Positions 46,739-57,000 of a DNA stretch of 64,000 nt are shown here, one piece after another. The notes beneath the pieces are model-generated. The model saw nothing but the letters and a program-made list of their open reading frames with translations. It did not search any database and was not told the DNA's origin. A program made the position numbers and the translations under genes. The stretch comes from Blastomussa wellsi (Eukaryota; Cnidaria; Anthozoa; Scleractinia; Plerogyridae): positions 25,689,127 through 25,753,126 of the forward strand of contig OX393567.1 in NCBI GenBank assembly GCA_947652115.1, given 5' to 3'. The number at the start of each line of letters is the position of its first letter. Position 1 is the stretch's first letter.

Positions 46739-48950
46739 TTATACATTTGGTAGTATTTTGTGGGTTTTTTCTTTGCTTGCTGCACGTTCCTGCAGTTTGG
46801 TCAATAGAGCGTCACAGTCATCAGCAACAATAAGAATATCTTTGTTTTCCCCATACACAAACCCTGCCGTAACAGCATTCTGAATCTGAAAAGAAAGGAA
46901 AATGAATAAATTGCAGTCTTGGTCATCCTAAACAATTCATGTATTTTCTTGACAGAGGAATCTTATCCACTTACCCATTCCAACAGGCTATCCCAGTAAT
47001 TGGCTACATTCAAAATTCCTATTGGCTTATCATGGAGTCCAAGCTGGTACCTAAAAAATAAATAAACAAAGAAATTAATCAGACAGTTATTTTAAAAAAA
47101 AATTCCACAAAACTGGATGGAATGCTAATACTGGTTAAACAGCTTGCAGTGCTAGAGGTTAGCACATAATACTCACTTGTGTTCGATGCTTAGTATGACG
47201 GTTCTGTTCTATTTAGTGATTTTCTGAACTTTGAATATTTTTCTGAGCCTTGCATGCATCAGCTTGTACCATGATTGATTTACCATCTCCTCAACTGGCA
47301 GAAAGTAAAGTTAAGAACCCTGTCACATAAAACAATGATTTTAAACATCACTGTATTCTCACCATGTGATCATCTCCAGAAGTTCTTCAATGGTGCCATA
47401 GCCACCTGGTAAAGCTATCAGAGCATCAGCCTAAATAATTACAAATAGATTGCAGAGATATGGACTCTTCTTTTGAATGCATTTAAATTAGCCTCGCCAG
47501 CCTCATTTGAGAGGTTAAAAAATGAGACCAGTGAGGCTAATTTAATGATGAATTTATTTTGTTTTATATCTGTACTTACCACCAAAAATCAATAAATAGG
47601 AAAGGAAATGATATTTTGCTTTAGTCCATTTACAGCAATGATTGTATTGTCAGGAGTGCTAACCAATCATGTAGCTTTGCATAAATTTAAATCAGAAGTG
47701 GTTTTATTTTAACCCTCCAGTACCATACCATTATTTAAAAAATAGTTTCTAAACAAGGTTCCTGGTGTTGCGGTCTGGCCTTGTTTCACAGGTTGGTGCT
47801 TAACAAAGGGATAACCTCACTGCACCTTTCCCCTTGGACATACTTGTCCAAGAAAAATTGAGTGAGCATGAGTATAACTACCTGTTCTAACATGTGCCTT
47901 TTCCTGGTATGCATATCTTCAACAAGTACTGTTTTGCCAATACTTTCCAAGTCTTTACGACCTGTTAACCAAAAAAATAATACTTAAATTCTGAGCATTG
48001 CTAATGTTGTGCTTGTATAAATTATTTGCCACCAAATACTTTTGTTAATTTATATAAATTTGACATCAAAAACAAATGTGATAATAGCCAGTTGTTAGCA
48101 AAGAGACTTGACATATCAAAATTTCTACTGAGTGGGTACTGAAAATATCTTTTTTTGCTGCACTTACTTCTTGTAAAAAAGAACTCAGGAAGAAATCCAG
48201 TAACTTGACAGCCGCCGTCAGCTGCAGTCTTTGCTACAGTACCCATGAGGCCTACTCTTCCCCCACCATATATGAGATTTATCTTGTTTTTAACCAGGCA
48301 ATGGCCAAGGGCTGCAAAATAAAGTTGTAAAAAAATATGGCAAAATTTAAATGTGTTTTTTGTTTGAACATCAACGTTTTAGTTCATTTCCCCTCTCCTC
48401 TATACTTGGACCAGCCCAGTGTTCTAACTCATTCCTTCAACTTGAACAACAAGAATTTCTTTAAAAAAATTTTGCAAGACATTTGACTTTGCAACTATAA
48501 TAGAGGAATAGAAACCTAGAATAATGCACCTATCAATGTAAATCCTGCAGGGGTGGGGGGAGTGCAAGCATGGGTGGGAGATTTAATTTGACAGCAGTTT
48601 ATATTGTCCCATAGTGGGGATTTTTGACCGCTTTATTGGCCTTTCTAGCAACATTTTATTGACTTTTAGTGATTCTTTTGACCATCTACAATATTTCCCT
48701 GGTGCCGGGCAATTGAACAGAAAATCTCAGCTCAGTTCAAATCCGTTGCGGGATTTATTTGATAGGTGCATATTATAAAAGCCAAAGGCCTCGGGGAATG
48801 GATAAGCAAATGCGCATGCATCCAAATTTGCCAAATTCGGGTTACACGACTGCAGAACTGCGGTGAGTAATTACCTTTAGCGCCTTCTTCAAACCTTGGA
48901 TCATTTCCTAAACTAGAACCACAAAACACAGTTATGGTCTTCAACGCCAT
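46739..48950 (-). CDS. LOG/TIGR00730-family protein (putative nucleotide phosphoribohydrolase)
   Basis: The LOG family (Rossmann-fold, Lonely-Guy-like) cleaves the base from nucleoside 5'-monophosphates, releasing active cytokinins in plants; the role in animals is not established. Six exons on the minus strand: 48950-48875, 48311-48168, 47961-47882, 47430-47363, 47050-46975, 46885-46739, all GT-AG with matching phases; 196 residues, a typical family length. It starts with ITVFCGSSLG, has IYGGGRVGLMG (residues 39-49) and the signature LPGGYGTIEELLEMITW (about 107-123) with the catalytic Glu pair, then KPIGILNVANYWDSLL. All motifs look intact. Introns and AT-rich flanks argue against bacterial contamination. 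Confidence 0.93.
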
Positions 48951-50603
48951 AATTTAACCTGTGTAACATTTTGCCAGGCGCTCTTTCCCAGGTTCCGCGC
49001 CAAAATTGATCGTGCGTGTCTTTAATTTCGTTTGCCATAAAGATTCACTTTTGACACTTTTTGCTTATTTTAAAAGTGAGGAAAAATACCACTGGTCTGA
49101 CTACACAACCATTTGATAGAAAGCCCCTGGGCCCCTTAGCTCAAGAAGTAGCTCCTGCTTGCTACTCGCCCGGCCCGAAATGTCTTCGGGACTTTTAATA
49201 GAGGAGGGGGGTGAATAGGTTCGCGGATCAACGGATTTAGCCTTAAAAAGCACACGGACTGCGGATTTCATCGAAAAATTAAGCGTATTCGCGGATTTCG
49301 GAAATGCAGTGGATCACGGATTAGCTGATAATTTGAACTCGGATTCCGGACTCTGTATGCCATGAAGCTCGGATCGTGTCATTGGCGTATCCGATATCAG
49401 CTCGTTTTGTCCATTTTCTGTTTGGACGAGACCCAAATAGGACTGCCGCAAAAAGGAGCAATGAAACGAAACCACTTGAAAAATTGCCATCAAAACAACA
49501 TCTACCGTCCTTTCAGTGAAACTGTTGCGCAAAAAGTTTTTAAGGAATGTGGATGCGGATTTGAACTAAAATAGTGGCGGATTGACAGATTTGGCCAAAA
49601 AATACACGGATTGGCGGATTCGTGTACCCCTATTCACCCCCCTCATAGAGAAACGCACGCCAGGGCTCAATCACCAGACATAAAGAGAAAATATAGAGAT
49701 AATCTGAATCATTGACCAAACAATGAAAATGATTCCACGGAGTTCCAGGTAGATTCCACGTTGATTCCATGGATTTCACCAAATTGACACCCGAGCCGCC
49801 TCATTTTACACATTTTTACCAGATTCTGTTGAGTGAAATTCCCTCCTCTGCTAACAAAATTTTGCTTTGCTTTATAGTCAGAATATTGTGTTAAGAATTT
49901 TATTAATATGGAATGAAATTTTGGGTCTTTGACTAATGTCACGCCCTTGAATGAGGAATGGGATCATGAGTGTCTTCAAAAGTTCAGTTATGAACTAGCT
50001 TCCGCCCGGGTTTAATGTTGGATTTAACGCAAGAACAGCCCCATTGTTGATTGTTAAACCAGGAAAGGAAAATTCCGAATCTTTTGAGTTTGGATATAGG
50101 TTAGTTTTCTTTTTCGTCTTTAGCATGCAAAAGTCCGCGGAAACGTTGTCCTAGCCTGGTTCCCTCTCGCCAGAGTGTATTATTTTACATGTGTAATAGA
50201 TTATATTTGGTAGATACGAGCTGATATGTAACCAAAACTACTTTGATGGAAAGTGTTTATTTGAATGGTGTTAACAATAAAAAGTGTTGTGGATAAATGG
50301 ACAAGAGAATTGTCCTCAGTAGCAAATGATAAAATATTAATTATTTTGTTTTGTAAAACAATGAAGATACTTGTATAAATGTAAAACAGGAACGAAACCA
50401 CAGGGCAATGGATCTCGTGAACATTCTGATTTGCGGCTTATGAAGAAATGAATAAAAATGACATATATTGATCATTATTTATTAACTATAAAACGCTGAC
50501 ACAGTTTGAAAGTCCTCAATCTCCGCATGAACTCAAAAAGTGATCGGTTGGACTGAAAATCCACGGTCTTGTCGATAATTTAATTCAAGTATTAAGAGCA
50601 GCA
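48951..50603. other. Intergenic region upstream of LOG and of the receptor exon
   Basis: Between two divergently read genes. Contains the TIR element at 49204-49644; the rest has no recognised gene. Confidence 0.55.
49204..49644. mobile_element. TIR element with GAGGGGGGTGAATAGG ends and 6-bp repeat
   Basis: GAGGGGGGTGAATAGG begins at 49204 and its exact reverse complement ends at 49644. ATAGAG lies directly outside both ends (49198-49203 and 49645-49650), a likely 6-bp target duplication. The interior is rich in cggat/atccg words and non-coding. Confidence 0.75.
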
Positions 50604-50826
50604 ATGTGGCCAGATGTTCTCCAGTGCAGCGTGAAAGCTTTTCTGGTCATAGTTTGTTTTCCTCTGGGGAACACGAATCAGGTGACGGATTCATGCAACG
50701 AAGCACAGTTTTCGCTAAACTGCTCAGCCGCGACAGCATGCCCGAGATGTGTGCGCGTCTCATGGCTGTCTAGAAGGCCGTATGTTTTCAAAAATGGTAA
50801 CTCTACTACTGAAGGTTTTCTTTATG
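50604..50826 (+). CDS. Candidate first exon A of the glutamate-receptor-like channel
   Basis: ATG at 50604 opens 74 codons and ends in phase 1 at a strong donor (G|gtaagtat). It starts with a hydrophobic, signal-peptide-like stretch (AFLVIVCFPLG), then has ACPRCVRVSWLSRRPYVF and NSTTEGFLYG. It parallels the exon at 54006-54213 (CPACIDVSWLARPPYTI, NTTEGILPG) in order, Cys spacing and phase. It may be an alternative first exon joined to the acceptor at 56928, or a stranded piece of a tandem duplicate; no partner S1 exon lies between 50827 and 54005. Confidence 0.65.
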
Positions 50827-50957
50827 GTAAGTATAATGTATGTAGTGTTATTCGAATCGTGAGCTGCTTTTATTCAGACTTTTGCGATTCAGGGCCTCTT
50901 TCTTATCCATCAACTCGAATCAGCCTTTTTGAGCCCCAACTGTTCATTTCTAAATAG

Positions 50958-51002
<45 letters not shown>

Positions 51003-51007
51003 GTATA

Positions 51008-51207
51008 ACAATATAATTTGGTTTTATCAACTGGGTTGATAATGTCAATTGGCCACCGTAAAGAGATTTAAGAGCTGACGTTTCGAGCGTTAGCCCTTCG
51101 TCGGAGCGAATCGACGAAGGGCTAACGCTCGAAACGTCAGCACTTGAATCTCTTTACGGTGGCCAATTGACATTATCAACCCAGTTGATAAAACCAAATT
51201 ATATTGT
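51008..51207. repeat. Near-perfect palindrome made of two copies of a dispersed repeat
   Basis: The ~96-bp left arm (acaatataatttggttttat to agcccttcgtcg) is followed after 8 bases (gagcgaat) by its reverse complement, with one or two mismatches. The left arm continues outward to gggggtaagtttctaaagaa at 50960, as in the single-arm copy at 21645. Confidence 0.9.
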
Positions 51208-53029
51208 TCATTTCTAACACTACCGTAAGTCTAGTTAGTCAGCTAAAAAGATTCATTTTATTCCAATGTAAGGACACACCTTCCCATCATATACTAGCTG
51301 AATGCAACTCGGCAATTTAGGCTGCCTTACTTTTGTTTTGGCATTTGCTTGTATGTGATACTTAGTTTTGTTACTGCTATTGTTACTGTAATTTTAACAG
51401 CTGTCCCACAGCTGTACCTTTTCGCCGATTTCAGTTTATTTCACGCTCTCCATTGTTTTCTCTTGCGTACTTAATTAGTAGTCATACTGTACCGTGAGTG
51501 TTCGCTTAAGTTGTTGTCATTGTTGTGTCTACATACCCTCATTTGAAACGGCAAATGCCGATCTTATCCAATGAAAGCTTAATGAAGTCACATACATTTT
51601 TGTTCATTTTTGAGTTCTGCACTCAGGCTTTCAAACCACTCAACCTCTCAATGCATAATACAAAAAGCAATTAAAAATAAATCTCCCGGCGGTTATCTTC
51701 GGTTATGGCTCAAAGGAACGTTTTTCCAATTTTGTTGTTATCTGTTGTGAACGGTTTCATCCTCTTTGACCGCAAGCGAATTCCGCGTTCATTTTGCTAA
51801 TCGATTCCTTTCACTTAAGCTTCCCTAGAAAAGCGGGACTAAATATTATTTTATAATTTACATTTTTAAATGTAAAATATTCCTATACGTGCGTTTTTGG
51901 GGGCTCATCACCAATCCTCAACATGAAGAGTCGAAAGGAAAGACAACGGTTTAATAAATCATGTAGCACCAGTGTTTTATTTTGTTTGAAATCACAGGAA
52001 AAAAAACAAGCTATTTTATAATTTATAAATGAAGTGCCACATTTAATATTATCATTTAATTACAAGTACACCAGGCGATAAAGTCAGCTTTTTTAATTCG
52101 TATGCCAGGAGAAATGATGTTTACGTACTGTTCTCAACAAATGCAGCGGAATTTCTTATAAGATCTTTTCGATCTCACCAGCGCCTTCCTGAACAGGCGA
52201 AATCTTTGTCTCGCAAAGTCAACTTTTTCACGTAGTATCAGCCTTGCAGTGATGTTTGTGAAATCTTTTAAGCCTGCTATAGAAAGAGAGCTGGCTTGTG
52301 CAAGAAAATGGTTGGAAAATGTATACATGAATGCTAATCATTTCACAGTAAAAACTCTCAGTCATACCACAAGATGAAGTTCGGCACCTCTCTCGAGGAC
52401 ATCCCTCCACACTATTAATAGGATAGAGTGTTAATAGAACTTTTGTTGTATATATTTATATATTTTTTATTTTGGTTTGTGGGTTTGCAGTGTACTGTCC
52501 CAAAAGAAAAGTGGTGTTCTTTATCACGTCATATGGTACAGTTTTAACTAATATTGGTTGCATTCCTTTTTTGCGTGACCGATTATACGAACTTAACCAA
52601 TATCCCATCAAGAATTTAGACCTCCAGCTTGCAAAATCGACTTTTGTTACAATGTTATGACATAAGCTAACTTTAGAGCTTCAAAAAGTGGGCGATGTGC
52701 CGTGACAGTTGTGGGCCACCGTAAATGGCAGCTCTCGTAAGGTCTCACATGAATGGCTCGATACCCTGCGTCAAAACAATTGAACAAACAACACGAACAA
52801 TGCCCCTCGCCCCTAAAACAATAGCAACTGCTACCAGTAGGATTACAAGACGAGAGCTGCTACATTTTTGTCTTTTAGTTTAATTGTTTTCTTCCACTTT
52901 GTTTTGGTGGTAATCATTGTTTTTGCTGATATTCCTTTTGTTTGTGCTAATTTCCACGCTATCATTAACTAGTATTAGTATCAATAGTTTCTTCGGCACC
53001 GTATATTCGATTAGATCTCTGATGAAATG

Positions 53030-53480
53030 TGCAAGAACAGGACAATCGAATTGAGTTCGATTGGTTCGATAATCGAACGCAATCGAACCAAAAAAAATGC
53101 GTGAGAGAGTTTGATTGCGTTCGATTTTCGAACAAATCGAATCCAAGTCAGGGTTTACCTCGGTGTAAAAACCTGTGACTTTTTTTCTTTTTTTTTTTTT
53201 TTTGATCTATTGTTTTTCTGTTCTGTATTGTTTCGAGGTTCTTTGTTGTCTTGTTCGTTCTTTGTTTTACGTCACTCGTGAGTTTCACAGGTTTTTACAC
53301 CGAGGATGAGTCCCAAGTCAATCGAACGTACTACCCCCCTTGTGATACTCTAACATCCATCTGTAAATGTTCGATTGCCGAACTCAATCGAATCCAATCT
53401 CGTGATTGATCGATGTTCGATTGAGTTCGATTGGGTTCGATTAATGGAAAGTTCGATTTGGTTCGATTAGTTACGTCGGG
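53030..53480. repeat. AATCGAAC-rich element carrying a nested MITE
   Basis: Both flanks of the MITE at 53151-53312 are dense in caatcgaac / gttcgattg words arranged in opposite orientations, so the host repeat is itself an inverted-repeat element split by the insertion. The word family also occurs in the ALYREF intron near 11950. Confidence 0.6.
53151..53312 (-). mobile_element. hAT-like MITE, copy 2, with perfect 8-bp target duplication
   Basis: Same element as 7584-7742, inverted. CCAAGTCA is present at 53143-53150 and 53313-53320, a perfect 8-bp target-site duplication. A poly-T expansion is present after ctgtgac. Confidence 0.88.
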
Positions 53481-54005
53481 TTCAGAGGTGTCTAGCGCGC
53501 AAACCCTATCCTAGACCTGCCTACAACCTGGAAGGTAATAAGGCTCTTGCTCAAACTCCCTCCTCTCTCCACTCATCTCAGTCCGAAAGTGAAGTTTTCT
53601 GATTTTGCGTGACGGAGTGAACTAATTCATGGAGCGTGTCAGAGCTAGAGAGCACCAAAAGATTGTCAACAAACGTCAACCAACTCGCCCGCATCGCGGA
53701 CGCATTGAACCGCAACTTGTCTTTGTAGTTTTGCTTTTATTCATTCAAATCAGGATAAATTAATGTCATTTGTATTTCCACCTGTTTGATAACTATCTGA
53801 AATTCCTATTAAGAGCGCGGGGTAGTCCTGATCTATCCCTGGGGAGTGACAAAAGTTGGAAGAATTCAAATTTTATAATCAATAGTACGGCATTCTGTGA
53901 ATTCATCGCTGAGATACGACTAAGCAAGCTAACCGGCGGTCAAAGAAAGATCACTGTCACCAGTCCAGAGGAAACACGTTGTTACACGTCTTCGTGGAAG
54001 ATAAT

Positions 54006-57000
54006 ATGAGCAGATTTTATTTACTCGTGTGCTTCATTTCACTGGCTTTGCTGCTTCACGTGGGAAAAATTGAGGCAAAATGTTCACCACAATCAGCGGG
54101 CCAAACCTGTCGTCACGGTCGAGAAATCTGTCCTGCCTGTATCGACGTTTCGTGGCTGGCTCGACCTCCTTATACTATTCAAAGAAAAAACACCACTGAA
54201 GGAATATTGCCAGGTAATTTCTTCTGGACTGAGAGCTGTCATTCTTTATTTTTTTATTAAGGTAGTAGATACCCGCAAAAACGACAAAATTTTGTCACAT
54301 TTGTTGTGAGGTGTGTTTTATTATATGCACAAATATTGAAAAAAACTCACGATGAGTCAAAAGTACATTGTTTCAACTACCTTTGGGATATATTTTCACA
54401 AAGTGTCATTGCACGCTACTCGGCATGAGGGGGTGGGTACTTGGGCTCCCACTGTGAGATACCCACAATTTTGGGGCAGGTCAATCTCCTTCAAAATAAG
54501 CCTGATAGAGGCCAAAATTGGTAAGTAGATACTAAAAGCATTGTAGAATGCAATGATCTACTTTCCTTAAAGGTCTGGGGGGGTGATGTTTCCATGGCAA
54601 CGATCAAAGTTGAAAAATACTTTTTCTTCATATTGGCTAGCTTTTACTGAGCCAAGTTTCAGTCTCATGACTTCAAAAACCACATCATTGCATTCTACAC
54701 CCAAAAAAACATAAGATGGCCAAATTTCATGAAAATTGAACAAATCGTTTTCTCAAACGACCTGCCCCAAGACAGCGGTACAGTAAAAGACGCTAACTTT
54801 TTTTATGCACAAAATTTCCACAATTTTGAGAAATAAAGCCATATGAGGCATATTAACCAGGTAAAACTCATTAAAATAAACATAAAAAGTTTCTTAAAAG
54901 TTCCTCAAAAGAGAAGGTCAGGGTCCAAATGCTCCAGGCTCGTAGGTTGGGCCGTCTCGCTCTTCATTTTGGTCATTTCTACTCTTTCGCTGGCTACGGC
55001 GAATTTGGCGGCGAACCTTTGTTGCATCCAGGGCCTTTTGTGCTGCAGCATATAGCCTTTGCTGGTCAATGGTGGTGAAACCAGACCTGCAGTGCTCTCC
55101 AGTTTCCAGGTGGAGCCCTTTGAGCACACTTTGTAGGGTTTTTGCACCACCATTGAACAAGCAAACAGCAAGAGCACAAGCTGTCTTGACTGTCTCAGGA
55201 CCAGAAAATTTTTCTTTAGGACTAATGTCCCACACAAGGTGGTTTAGTGCCTCATTGTTGTTTTGAGACAAGCCTTCCAAAACACTTTGAAGAAGATTGT
55301 CATCCCATAAAGCCTCAAATGTTGGCAAGATCTCCTGCATCATCGATTTCGTCTTCCTCAACTTTATTTATGTCACGAACTTCCTTCACAGCCTTCTGCA
55401 TTTCAGCTTCCGCTACCTGTCGAGACACTCGAGCAATCGCTTTCACGTGGGTAGTAAAAGACTTTTTTGCTACCGGTCCTGGCATGTTCATAACTGCGCA
55501 AAATTTGGTTAAACTGGCTCTGCCTCGTCCGATGATTCGCATAGCCAATGCCGATCTCCTGTTAATGTCAAAAAATCTGCCTTTTCCACGCACAATTTTC
55601 TCTGAAGTGGGAAGCTCTGTCAAAGCACGGCATGAATTGTTTGCACATTGCAAAACGAGTATTCTCGCCAAACCACAACCAGAAGGACTCTCAAACAACT
55701 GAAGATTGCCCTTCAAACACTCCTTGCAAACAGCACAGGCTACAAGCGCCTTCCGAAGAATGCTAACATCCTGAAAGCGGTATCCACTGGGCTTTTTATT
55801 GGAGGGAGACTTCTTGCTTGTCACCGGAGAAGCGCTTTCATCGAGACGAATCTTCTTCGCCGAAGGAACATCTGCATTCAAACCTGGTTCATCTTTGGGC
55901 TTCCTTGAACGCTTCCCACGCGAAACAGATCGGCGTAACGACCTAAATTTAGTTCGTGGCATTTTTAACTGAAGGTTTCAAACAGAAACAAAGAAATCTT
56001 ATGTATAAAGACGTGAGACAAATCCGTGAGACGACAGACAAACCCAGTTTCAAAATGGTTGCTCGCATTTTCGTAAATACTAGTTACCAGGCTCCCACGG
56101 TATGACAAAAAGTGCCAGGCATCCCTCTGACAATTCCCGGGTCATTGCAGGCTCTGTGAGTGCTTTCATTGGGGAAAAAACGGTGAATAACAACGCTAAT
56201 CAAGCCTGGTTACCATGGAAACGAGAAATAAACAAAAAATAAAATTAGAGAGCCCTTGAAATAAAGCAGTGGTAAGGGCGCGCATTTTAAAACTAGTAAA
56301 AAAGAAGGCCAGAAGTAGAAAATTGAAAGATTAGAGAGGGTCTTGGGATGCAGAAACTTTTATTTTGGGAATGGTCATTTTTTTACAATTCTGCGGGTAT
56401 CTACTACCTTAAGTGCGAGCGAACCGTTTGGATGTACTGACTGGGGTACCCAGGGTGGAAAAATGACGGGGGAGGAGGAGAGGAACACAGCCTTTTCAGT
56501 AGAGGTAGGGACAAAAGTCGGGACGGATCACCTCGGATCGCTGATTTGAATAAGAACACAGCCAGTAGCTAGCTAGTCAAGAACGAGGTTCACAAGCTAC
56601 GAGTTAGTATATACTATTCTTATTCAAATCATCACTGATTCGAATTGAACCTTTCCTACTTTTGTCCCTGGCTATGCTTCAGGCATTAGGTGACCTTAGT
56701 ATTAACTCAACCAAAAATGGACTTTCGACATAACTAGAGAGAAAGAAGTACTACCGCAAAGCAAATTAGATTGGCGTTTTACTAGAATTTGTTTATAATA
56801 TTTCGGATGGCCAGACCTGACCATCCAATCTCAATTAGCAATCCAACTGATTAAAGGCAGGGACAAAAGTCGGGAGTGGGACGGATCACCTCGGATCGCT
56901 CCAATTGAATTTTGTTTTCTTTTACAGCTTTGTTAAATCTTATGTTACACAAGTGTTGTGGTAACCACAGCTCAAGTTGTTGGCAAGTGATGTACCAGCC

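Larger units (their letters stand above)
50827..54005. other. Repeat-rich region between the two candidate first exons
   Basis: Contains a palindromic repeat (50960-51207), a diverged short repeat (52755-52866), and a cluster of AATCGAAC words (53030-53480) with a MITE nested in it. The 53.77-54.0 kb part is presumably promoter and 5' UTR of exon 54006. No conserved coding recognised. Confidence 0.55.

Noticed and set aside
54918..55361. Separate host gene on the minus strand
   Set aside because: It lies inside the TTAA-flanked inverted-repeat element and resembles the C-terminal end of the same transposase family.
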